From contig JACBWW010000004.1 of assembly GCA_020086605.1 (NCBI GenBank), positions 29,544,561 to 29,608,560 on the forward strand: DNA of 64,000 nt, given 5' to 3'. The stretch comes from Lanius collurio. Taxonomy: Eukaryota > Chordata > Aves > Passeriformes > Laniidae. The position numbers and the translations under genes were made by a program. Below are positions 11,661 to 22,870 of the stretch, one piece after another. Below the pieces are notes generated by a model. That model was not told the DNA's origin and ran no database searches. It worked only from the letters and a program-made list of their open reading frames with translations. Position 1 is the stretch's first letter; every line of letters starts with the position of its first letter.

Positions 11661-14079
11661 GTAACACGCGCACACACACCTCTACGAGGTCTCCATCGGT
11701 ATATAGAGATAGAGATATACACTCACTGAGCAGGGATCACTCCTGTGCCATCCAAGTATATTGGCTTGACTTTGTGTATTTCAAGCAAGGAAGGGGAAGA
11801 ACATGGTAGTCGAGCCTCAGAGAAGATACTGATTGCTTATCTGAAATTTAAAGCATCTGCCAAGCACTTCTGAGAGATTAAATATAGGCAATATAATTAC
11901 ACAGCCAGAGTTGGTCCTGGTATCCATTTGAAGCTGCATGCTTTAGTTTGTGCTTGCAGAAACCACCCAGTTATTTTTTTTAACCAAAGTCAAATAGCAA
12001 GTTATGAGACAGCAAGTCATTTTTAGGTAAAAAATACACATTGCCTCCGAAGTTTCTATTTAGCTTTGGCAGTAGACTGCTGGGGGCTGGTTTCCAGGAC
12101 CATGGAACAAAGAAGTACATTTATGCCTCACACAAGACACATTATGGTATTTGCACACATTTGTCTCCCCTTAGGATCTCCTCTGTATTTGCTACACCAG
12201 CTATGGGCAGACATGTGCCTCCAGGAGGTTTACCTTCTGGCACAGCTTCTCACTGCTTTAGAGCCCAGGTACTACAAGGCAACAATCCCTGACACCAGGC
12301 TATCCTGCCAAAGAACGGTCTGTTGCATCCTCCAGACAGAAGCTGTCCCCAGTCCGTTTGTCCCCAGTGATGCCCCATACCTCCTGAGGTGATGAAGGCT
12401 CAGAAGCTTTCTGGTGAGACCCGAGCACATGTGCAAGGGTAAACCATCCCTGTCAAAAGCAGCTGAATAAACTGCCATGAGAAACTTGAGCCTGAGTCCT
12501 ACACTGGGCAAGAACTTTTACCTCAGCCAAGCACAGGCAGCAGACATACAAAGAGGGAAGAGGAAAGGGCAGAACAGTTACTGGGAGGATGACATATAAG
12601 AGAGTTGAACGGGATTCATGCTGCCAAAAATTGGTAAGAAAAACTGCAAATGGGCTGCGCTCCCCTGCAGGACACCACAGACCAGTAAGGCCCTAAAAGT
12701 CAGCTGGTACATTCTAGTTATGGCTCCATAATAAGAGTAGCCCCTGGCCCCACAACTCAGCACAGAAGGGATGCAGAGACCTGGCAGAGCAATTATCCAT
12801 TCTGGTGTGGCTACTCACTGTTATTAGTTAGAGCAGGGCATGGAAGTCCAGGACAGACAGGCAGCAGGAGGAGGCCACAAAGGGACAGAGCTGCTGCAAA
12901 TAAGTACAAGATGGCAGTACAAAAGATGGTGGCAGAACACCTTGTGGGTCCCAGACTCAGCCGTTTGTCTCCCCAAACACCACCTGGCACTCCTGGTGTC
13001 CTCAAATGACCCAGCAAGGCAGCTTACCAGGTAGGAACGTGGTATGGGATGCATATGGGCCAGAAGACATGGCAAGATCCAACATATTCCAAAGTGCCTG
13101 ACCTCAGGGAACTGGCCAGTCCTGCACAGGGCTGCAACCCTGAATGATGCTCCTGCATGATGTCAGGAAGGAGAAGGGCTTACCAGAGCCTGGGGGAACA
13201 TGTGTGGCCCATGGCATTAAAGTGCCCAGCAGTCCCAGCCGAGCTGCAGAAGAATCCTTACTAACATCAACACATAAAATCAACAGCACAGCATCAGTGG
13301 CTGACATCCAAGACTGTGTGGGTGCAGGGATTCTGGCACTGGCCAGTGACATCCAATTTCAGGTGGCCACCTCCAAACCTCACACCCCTGCCAGGGAGAA
13401 CAGCCTCCAAGATCTCCAGTCACCTCCAACACCAAGCAAAGGAAACCACCACAGGTGGCACAGGGAAACTCTCCCAACCCACAGCTCATCATCAGGCAGT
13501 TCCAAACAACTGCTTGTGTTTAAGGCTCAGGAAGAGTGGGTCTGGAACTGAGGAACCGCAGTGCAAAATGCTCGTCAGCAGGAGCAAGCCCTGGGGGCAA
13601 TACACAAATTTACAGTTGACAAAAACTTAAGACAGACAGAGCTCTTTATGGTACACAGATGTTTCATTTCACCTCATCCCAGTACATAAAATCATGCCTA
13701 ATACACTTAAGAAATGCTCCTAGGCATTTCCCTCTTCCCTTCCCTTCCATATGGGCCTGATCTGACATTGCGCAGCTCAGGCAGAATTTTTTCATTACAA
13801 GAGGGTGTATACGAAATTTTTTATCTCCTTAGTCTTAAAGGTGAGCTTGCAAAGTACTAACCTGAGATGAAAGCAACCAAACCATTTATATAAAAATACT
13901 ATTTCAAATAACCCAAAACAACACAAAAAACCAACCACCGCTTGTTTAGATTAACTTTAACAATTAAAATACAGGGGGTTAAAATTCCTAGGCTGTTTAG
14001 CACAATCTCTCTAAACAAGCATAGATATTAGTTTTTACTGATTGCCAAGATCACTCGATGTTTCAAGTGTTACCTTACC
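11661..14079. other. Intergenic sequence between CpG island and CR1 pair
   Basis: I see no gene here. The left edge has short low-complexity stretches (CA- and GATA-like, around 11670-11725), and the rest is unique-looking noncoding DNA. Open frames such as plus 13144-13551 have no recognisable domains and are probably chance. Confidence 0.5.
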
Positions 14080-14348
14080 TAAGGACCAGAGCTAATGGTT
14101 TTAATCTTATGGAGGGCTGATTTAGACAAGATATAAGAAAGAAGTTTTTTGCAATGAGGATGGTGAAATACTGGCCCAGGTTGCACAGAGACATGGTAGG
14201 CACCCTATCCCTGAAAACATTAAAGGGCAGGTTGGATGGAGCTCTGAGCCACCTGATCTAGTTGAAGATGTCCTCACTCATTGCAGAGGGCTGGAACTAG
14301 ATGACCTTTAAAAGACCCCTTCCAACTCAGAACTGTTGTATGATTCTA
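14080..14348 (+). repeat. CR1 LINE, 5-prime-truncated 3-prime end
   Basis: This is the 3-prime terminal part of an avian CR1 retrotransposon in plus orientation. The order of landmarks is aggaccagagctaatggtt, then tataagaaagaagttttttg, then gcaggttggatggagctctg, and a ctggaactagatgacctt segment, ending in the typical tgattcta. Such copies are severely 5-prime truncated and carry no functional reverse transcriptase. Divergence is moderate. Confidence 0.9.
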
Positions 14349-14395
14349 ACGCCAATCCACTGGAAGTCTACCAAACACTAGTATATTAAAAGAAC

Positions 14396-14640
14396 ACAGA
14401 GCAGGTCATCTGGTCCAACCTCCCTGCTCACACAGGTCCCCTAGAGCACAGTACTCAGGACTGAGTACAGATGGCTTTTGGATATCTCCACAATATCTCT
14501 GGGCAATTGTTCCAGTGATCAGTCACCCTCACAGTAAAGAAGTTCTTCATGAAATGTGGGGACATTTCCCATGAACAATCAAGACCCTAATACTTCCCTC
14601 AAACCTGTCTTCAATCTCCTGACATTTGAAGCAGAACAAG
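14396..14640 (-). repeat. CR1 LINE fragment in opposite orientation
   Basis: The plus strand shows the antisense CR1 landmarks: gtcatctggtccaacctcc, a gatatctccacaatatctct segment, then tgttccagtgatcagtcacc and acagtaaagaagttcttc. It sits about 50 bases from the plus-oriented CR1 at 14080-14348, so the two copies face each other tail to tail. It appears to belong to a different CR1 subfamily from its neighbour. Confidence 0.85.
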
Positions 14641-16073
14641 AAATGGAGGCTTTGCTCCTCCTTTCCATGGCTACCTAAAACTAGAGATTTTTTTAACTTA
14701 ATCCATAGCTTCAGCATCCCATGACTTCAGCCTTCTGCTGGCAACCATGCTGATAATAAAGATGCTGACAGAAGAATGTAGTCAACAGCAGTGCTGTTGT
14801 TAAAGACAATGTGCATAACAGGCATTGACTTGCTCTGCCACACCAACAGCATCTATTGACATAAAAACCTGCTAATGTCCTACAAGTTCCAGAGGAAACT
14901 CTGGGAGTGTGTTAGCTGAGTCTGAAAGGATTTGTTCTTTCCCCTTCATTCACCAGCTATGCACTTTGCACATGCAGATAAGAATTTCACACAGTTGCCA
15001 TCCAAAATTCCAGGTTATTGTTTTATTATGGCATACATGATGAGCTGTTGGTTTGGCTCCTCCCTGGAAAATTTCTAGCTGAGAAAGGCCTCAAGTTTGT
15101 ATGAAAGGGCCTGGCACAGCCCCCTTCTCTCATTCAAGATTAGATCTCGGTGAACCTGTGTTATGCTTTGGGCTATTTTTCCATAGCTTTGCTTTTCCTC
15201 CCTCATCAGCTTTCATCAGGTGCCTGCTCACATTTATGTCAGAAGGGATGAGATAATGTGACATTTTATTAGTATGATGCATTTTCAGAGCCTTGAAATG
15301 AAGTTTTAAATCTGAGAAAAAATTACTTTCTAGGCAAAAGAGGAAAGGAGCCAGCATGTAGTAGGCAGCTTCAAGCCTATCCATGATTACAGAGCAAATG
15401 AACCCATTATTATGTTTTGTTTTGTTTTTTTCTTACATGAAAGCCTGTTTTGCAAACATGGTTAGAGCTCCAAAAGCCAAGCTGGGCTTTATACACCCAA
15501 CAGTGTGCAAATTCTTATTGAACAAGTCATGGGACACCTGGGACAGACCATGCACTCTTCACAGCCCTTCCCATAAACAGGGGACAATTCCTCCGCAGGT
15601 CCTAGCAGAGAGGGGGCTTGCCACAGATGGATAAGGATTCTTTGTGTATGCTTTATACACTGCTCAGATAGGAGTAAAATATGGGTTTAATCTTTCTGAC
15701 CCACAGGTGTGTCTGTGACAGCTGTAGGTTGCAATAAGATCCTCTCGTCTCATTCAGACACCATGTAGAAACCCTCAAGAAATTAAAAACCTAACTAAGG
15801 ATAGCAACCAGTCACTGGGAATTCAGGGCAAGTCAAACCCTTGAAAACTTCTGATGAGAGTGACATCTTCCAAAGAATCTACCTGACAATAGAAAATGAG
15901 AGTATACCTCACAACCAGGTTTTGATCATGGTGGAATCCAGGATACATGTTCATTCCATTCCAAAGTTCTGCATTTTAACATTGGCTTCAGAAACTCTTG
16001 ATCCATGGATTGATCACTGCAGGTTGCAGACAAGTGGCCATCTGTGGTAGAACATACCCTCTGCTCAGGACAA

Positions 16074-16109
16074 ACACCCTGGGGGGCTTGGCCTGACAAG
16101 CCAGGGTGT
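16074..16109. other. GC-rich imperfect hairpin
   Basis: The arm acaccctgg (16074-16082) is the exact reverse complement of ccagggtgt (16101-16109). An inner cttg/caag pair closes a loop of six bases, leaving a G-rich bulge. This makes a compact 36-base stem-loop. It is shorter than a normal pre-microRNA. Confidence 0.6.
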
Positions 16110-18242
16110 CCTGGGGCAGGAAACAGGACTCATTCAAAGGGGATTTTCCAGCACTTTAACTGCCATCCATGGGTGGTGGCCAGGGGCACCTTCTCAGGTT
16201 GAGGAGCTCTGAAACTTTCCTTATTTTTGGTCTCTTAGAGCAATAGCTTAAGAGCAAATCTACTACAAACTAGGTGATATGTTTTTTGAGGGTTTTTATA
16301 AGAACATCTTTTTCCATGAAGGACCAATGGGACTCTGTGACTTGCAGCATCAGGCTATGTGCCAGGAAGAGGGGCACATTCAAAAAGGCCATTTCAACTT
16401 TAGTGACTGGTGATGAGCCACCAGCACCAACACTGCTAGAGGTACACCCATTTTCTCAGCTTCAGAACAAGAACATGCAGCTCAGATGACAGCAGTGGAT
16501 TGGATCTGCTCCTCCTCCACTCTCACTGAGGACCAAGGAACCTGGCCTCAGAGGAAGAGGTTGGGTATGACAGAAGACAGCAACAAATGTTAAAATGACA
16601 AGCCTGTAAGCACATCAGCACATTCTGATGGGTTCTTGCACGTGTCTTACAAAGCATAGAAGAGGATTTAGCTCACAAAGTTGTCAATTCATTTAACAGC
16701 TTCCCAAAATAATTTTGAATTCAAAAAAATCAATGGGAAAAGTTCATATTTCATTGATTTTGAAACCCAACAAAGATAAAAATCAATTGCACCACCACCA
16801 CTCTGGTTTCCCTGTTAAACACTGGCACAAAGGTGGTTTTTTCTGCTTCCTGCACCACATGCTGGCTAATAACATAAAACGAAAAAAAAAAATCCATGTT
16901 TCTTAAACTAAGCCAGTGCTCCATGGAGCAGAGAATTCCCAGCAACTCTAGAGCAGTAGCTGGTGCTTCAGCCATGCTCTGCACACAGGCTGGCTTTTTT
17001 TCATCTCTTTCAAACCCTTCCTTCTGCATCCTGTGCCTTCATATTCTGGGTAAGCTACTCTCTGGCCAGCAGGTTTGCTAACAGGTTAAAACTGTGCTGT
17101 AATGAAAAATGGTTGGGGCTACATTATATTGTGGACAGCACATCAGTAGCAGGAGCACATCATTCCCTGTATTGGCCTCCAGTTCCTAAGGGTCTTCCAT
17201 AACAACTCAGACTCTCCTGCAGCCATCCTGTAGCTGCCCACCTTCACAAGCAGTGCCTGGCATGGGGTTGTGGGCGCTCAGCTCATGGGCAGCAAGTGCT
17301 GGTATGGCTGAGGGTGCCCCTCCCCTAACCTCCCTGTCTGGTGGGCTGGCAAACAAGGCTTCATGCTATGATTTGTCTGCACCTTGAGTGTGCAAAATTC
17401 CAGAGCTGAAGGTCTCCTGCTCCAGGGGATGCTTCCAGATAGCAAGGCTACAGACCTTGATAGCACTGTCCATTGGGGATAACAATAAATGCTGAATAAA
17501 GATAGAATAAAATTTCACAATTCCCTTAAGGTCAATGTAATAATTTTCTTAACAAAACAGCTGAGACCTACTGAAAAAAAAGTCTCCTAAAGAGTAGTGT
17601 CTCTTCCTTTACAAATCTGGGACAAAGTGAGGAGTGCCAGATTGTCTCTTCCCCCTGAGCAGTTAGAAGAAATCCGTGCTTCCCTGCACGGCTGAGAATC
17701 TGATCCTGGTTTATAAAAATGGGGGGCAGGGAGGGTGTGTGTGTGGAAAAGAACTATAAAGTAAATTAAGATCAGCTGTTAATGAAAGTTAACAGTTTAA
17801 TTAAAGGAGTGAGCAGCTTGTGCATGGAGAGACACATCCGTCTCTAGGATACACGTGGCTTCTGTCCAGATCTGGCAGGGTCCAGGAAGCACATACAGGA
17901 TGAGTGCTTTTGGTGCAAAGTCTGACCCCAGACTGCTCTGATGATGGTGGTAAGACAGAGATAGTTTTCCTGGGAAGAGGCCTGTCATCAGGACACCACA
18001 AAAAGCCTGCCACCTCCCTCAGCACCAAAGGGTTGATTTTAAATATCTAGTTGTGTTGTAAAATCATTTTTCTGATACGCGTCATTTTTGGGGATTAAGT
18101 GGATGATAAAACACTGGTTATCCCTTTAAATATTAATTTATTCAGGTTCTCCTAAAAGTTGAATTTACAAGAATATTATCTCTTGCTTTAAAAAAGTACG
18201 CAGCCACAAAAGAACTTTGGCACATGCAATATATACCTATTA

Positions 18243-18300
18243 CAGAATGGGTCAGGTTGGAACCTCTATGCCCAAGCAGGGTCATTCCAGAGCACCCCTA
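18243..18300 (-). repeat. Short CR1 3-prime fragment
   Basis: The plus strand reads cagaatgggtcaggttggaa followed by a cctctatgcccaagcagggtc segment and an agagcacc match, the antisense of a CR1 3-prime end with an internal deletion between the two halves. It is very short and has no tail. Confidence 0.6.
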
Positions 18301-21300
18301 TACCCACCCTCAGAACAGTCAAAAGAATTCAGATAGAAAGAAGTTAATTTGTTGAGGAGAAAGACACAGCTGTGTGCAAAGAATAGGGTGGTCTTTCATA
18401 GCCTGAGGTTTCTTTCTAGAGGGGTTTCTTCTACACACAATGTGTATTTTGTCCTGTATGTTGTACAGCATCCTACATTCAGTCTCTGCCCTCTCCTCTG
18501 CCCCATTCTACAAAATGTCTCCCAGCTACACATAACTCTTGCCCTTGCTCCTCTCACCACACACCCTTTAAGCCCCTCTTTGTGTTGTTTCTGTGGGGAC
18601 ATGTGTTTAGCTGTTACTTTTTTCCAACACTTCACATAAACTGCAAGCTTGGAGTAACTCTCCATGATAATTGATTTGTATCCCAGGATGTGCAGAAGCA
18701 GTTTTGCTCTGGAGATAACAAGGGGAGTAACTTGGAATGGCAGAAGCACTTCAGCCTGGAGAGCCCTGGGCTGCCTATCTCTGGCTGTCAGTGTGCTCCT
18801 GGCAGAGGGAGGCTGTGGCCATTTTGCACAGGCTCTGGTCTGTGTATTTTCTCACATTCATTTTTGCACTGCTGATCATCTTGCAGCTACAGAGCAGTAG
18901 CTTCCAGAAATCCCAGTCACACAAGTTGCTCACAGCATTGTTTACCAAACACACCAACTTAACCCAAAGGTCAGGAGCAGAAACAAGGTAGAGAAACACA
19001 CCTCATCTCCACATGCCACTAAGAGATTTGTCAGGGTTCACCACTGTACCAGCCACCTGAGCCACACACGACAGGAGTGACCCCACATCACTCAGCACAG
19101 CTGACAGCAGACAAAACCCAGCTGGCAGCACCTACTGTCTCACAGTAGAGCCCTAACATACCATATACTTCCCACAGACTGGGCATTCCAAGACTCTCCT
19201 TCCACCTGCCTAATTGCTCACAACTGGGAAATTAGGATTTTGGAAACTGCTTCCTGGCTACCAAATTTCCCTGCAGTAGGCTAGCAAGTCCCAGAGTTTT
19301 GGGAGCTCCTAGCCCTGCCCAGGCTTCCCCCAGGAGCTTCAACAGTGCCAGGCAACTCTTCAAATGCAAGGGGGCATAAGCGATCTCCCAAAGCAACTGC
19401 AAGGGCGAATTGCTCGACCCTTGTTTGCAACACTGTCCAGAAGATGAAGGCGTGGCTCAGCACACTCAGTATGTGGCTCATTCCAGAAGCAGTACTAACT
19501 GGGCAAGGGAAATGGCATCCCAGGAGTGGCAGCATCACCAAGCAGCCTGCTTCCCCAGCACCATGTGGTTTTGCTCACACTGCAAGAGCAGTAAACCCTG
19601 CAGTGCTCAGATTCCATTTCAGTTGGTTCTGCTATGAACCACTGCACCCCCCTTTCAGCTGCTGTACCTACTGCCATCACCTCACTGGTTTCAGCTGCAT
19701 CCAGAAATGGACTGAGCCCTCATTCTATATGGTTATATTCCTATGGTAATCTATTTAACATTTTTCTAGGGCCCGCTCAAGTACTTTCTTGAAAAGGAGA
19801 GTGTAAGGGATGGGTCCATGTCCTGCAGGGCACAGACAGCACTGCAACTGCTGCTGGGGGTCTAGGGAAAGAAAAGCCATCAGCAGCCATCCCTGGGGAA
19901 AAGACCAGTGCTCCCCTCTTCTCCACTGGCTGGCAGAGCATTATCCCCTTGGCATCTCCCCTCTGCCCAACACTACCCCGTGGATCACCATGCCTCCAGG
20001 CAACCAGGCTGCCACCTGTCACCTACTACCCTCCTAAGCCTGGCAGCAGCTCCCTGGTTCAAGTCTGTGATAGATCCACTGGGCTCCCAAGGGAGGTGAA
20101 GGCATAGCTTCCTCTTCACATGCTGTAAGGATTTTAATCCCATCTCTGTAACAGCATGCAGGGACAAAAGCATGCAACAAAGCCATGAGGTGAGAGTTAT
20201 TTCATCATGCCTTCAGAAAGGCAAAACCCAGGAAACACCTTTTGTTTACCCTCTGCATAGACAGCTTCCTCCTCATTTCTTTGTGGTTTTACAGTTTTTT
20301 ACTGCCTTGATGAGACAGAGCTGCAGCCATGTGGTATGGACAGGCTGCAAGAGCAGCTCCCTTGTTGGACTTGTTTGGTAGGTATATTGCGATTTTAAGT
20401 CCTTTGTCAGTTTCCATGAACAATGAATGTGTGTTCAGGAAAGGAAAAAAAATAAAAGAGAAAGAAGATATTATTAGAAGGAGCAAAACCTCAATGAGTC
20501 CCATTGCTTCCCCAGCTGCTGCTGTGTCTAATCATTTTCATAGGATATCAGGAAGTGTGAAATCACCGATTAATTTTATGACAGAGGTTTTCATCACAGA
20601 AGGTGGGGATGTGAAACCTTCCTCTGAATGTACTGCAGCTGTGGGTTCATTCTCAGCTACCGAGTCTTCCCCCATACCCCAGGGAATATGAGACAGAGCT
20701 GTCCAAACCAGGTCACCGGTTTTCTTTGACAAAAACAAGCAGACGAGTGCCAGTCCTTGCTATAGAAACGTCTTAGGGTTCTTGAAATACTGTGCAGGGG
20801 AAGTTCCCTTCACAGATTTCTCAACAGCACAGAGTAAATACGACACATTCACATTTCCTCTGGCTCTTGCACCTCTCAGCAGCAGTGAGGGCAGAGCTCT
20901 GAGCCCGGGTGCTCCAGCTGTGGAGCATTAAAGCACCCAGACTCAGCCTCCAGATATTGGCTGTATTGTCTGAGCATTCACTGCTCTTGGCCAGGTCAAG
21001 GGTCCCCACATCTTATGAGACCAGTTCAGAAAACACAAACTCATGACTTCAGACAGCTGGAGGACCTGCAAATAATCCATCCTCACCCACATCCACAGCT
21101 GCCAATGTGAGACCTCTCTGTCACCCTCTGAATTTACAGAGACAAGTGCAACAAGGTTCCAACCAGCCTGGTGTTACTGCAGTGCATGGAGGGCAGTGCA
21201 GGGAGCTTCAAGTCCTTGAAGTAAAGTACAGATGAGATCAAGCCAAATCCTGATCCTGCGGAAATCAGCTGGAACTTTTTCACTGTGAGGATAGTGCACA

Positions 21301-22369
21301 CCACTCTATGAGAGGTGCTGAAGAGGCAGTGCAGAACAGTGAAGGGCAGAAAGCAAAGCATGCTGCATCCAGCACCTTCCAGGGGGAATTTGCAGAAGCA
21401 GAAGGAAATTTGTACTCTGATCAGAATGTCACAGCCGCCAGTCCCCTCATGGAGCATAAAAGACCTTTAATAACAACTGCTTAGTTGATTCCTGATACTG
21501 GAAGGCAAGATCACAGACAAAAAGGTCATTGGTTTGCTCCTGACCTTGAACTGGACTGGAAGTTATTGCAGTCCCACTAGCGCTGCCTGACCCTCTCAAC
21601 AAGAGTGCANGTGACAGTCCCCTGGCATGGAATGGTGTTAGCTAGCCTCAGTGAAGTGACAGTCCCCCAGGGCACTTGCCTTGACCCAGTCCAGAAGGGA
21701 AGGGTAGCTTGGGCCAGGCTGGCGCATACAAGTGCAGGTACTGCTTGGTTTTCTCCAGTGTCCAAACCAGACTGATCAGAACACTGGGACAGAGAGAAAC
21801 CCTTGATCCAGGATACAAAACTAAATCAAAGTTTTATGGGCTAGGATAAAAGGGGAAGTACTTCAAAGTCTGTAACACATTAATTTTCCTTTCTGCTGTG
21901 GTTTTTCCTTCCCCCTTGTTTTAATATGATGGATCACTTGATAATGACAGGAGGTCGCTCTGACTGACATGTACACCCAGGATAAAGGGGAGCAGGAAAT
22001 TGGATCTGAGGCTCTGTACTGTATTTCTGTGAGTTCTGGAGCCACCANAACGCAGTGACCGGATCCTCCCCTGCCTTAACAACTTGGGCATCAGCCGTGT
22101 GTGGCAGGGCATCACTCGGGTTGGATAAACCCCTCCTGTGCACTAGAGGTGTGGGTGATGAGGAGCTTCTCCCTCTGTATTACAATGGGGCAATGCAGCA
22201 AATTTCAGTGTCACCAGGGCACGTAGTGAGCATTCCAACTGACTTGCATGCAGCCACAAACAGATAAATAGGAAGAAAATCCCTATCTTGCCCCTTCCCC
22301 CCACTCCCTGTTAGCCTGCTCTTGTTTTTCAATGGGTTTGCAGTCTGTTTAGCCTGAGGATAAAGCTGA

Positions 22370-22870
22370 GCAGGTGAACTGGAGGCAGCAGTCCCCACAA
22401 GGGCTGGAGCAGGAGGTGGAAGGGACACCCAAAGGAGCTGGACAGCGACAGGCCCTTCATTCAGCACCCTGCTCGGACAGCACAGCCCAGTCTGCACAGC
22501 AGACCCGGGACTCCACGGGCCCCCTTCTGGTCCCAAATGCCGGGCTCAGCCCGCGGGCAGGTCTCACTAGAGGACAGCAGGATGCACTTGGGGATGGATG
22601 CTGCAGCGCCAGCTGGGCCAAAAGGCGTCCAGCCCTCTGGAAGCCCGAGAGCAATAAACAGGACAGCACACAGGCCATGGCTCGGATGGTGCCACCACTA
22701 CAGCCTACACATGGGGCTGGGGGGAGCCGGCCCAGTGGAGCCCTGCCCATGTGGGCAACGGGAGGGCTTCACAGCTGGAATTACGCCGAGGGACCCAGGG
22801 CAGCTCCACCTGACATTAATATGTTTGGCACGGCATTAAAAAAGAGGAGCAAATGGAATAGGAGGCCAAA
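22370..22870. other. GC-rich noncoding block with a 166-codon open frame
   Basis: This half-kilobase is clearly more GC-rich than its surroundings, with several CG dinucleotides (around 22500-22560 and 22780). The plus strand is open from 22374 to 22874, but the translation shows no domain I know and has an unstructured Pro/Gly/Ser/Gln-rich composition typical of a chance frame in GC-rich DNA. It could be a regulatory element or a noncoding exon; nothing here decides that. Confidence 0.35.

Larger units (their letters stand above)
14641..22369. other. Intergenic, no gene seen
   Basis: No exon or known gene is recognisable. The stretch includes a GC-rich hairpin (16074-16109), a short CR1 scrap (18243-18300) and an AT-rich motif-dense patch (about 17745-18180). 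A single ambiguous base is at 21610 and another at 22048. Confidence 0.5.

Noticed and set aside
11306..11809. 167-codon plus-strand frame in and beyond the CpG island
   Set aside because: No initiating ATG near the start, no known domain and no splice signals in support.
13144..13551. 135-codon plus-strand frame considered as an exon
   Set aside because: No family resemblance and no matching acceptor or donor arrangement.
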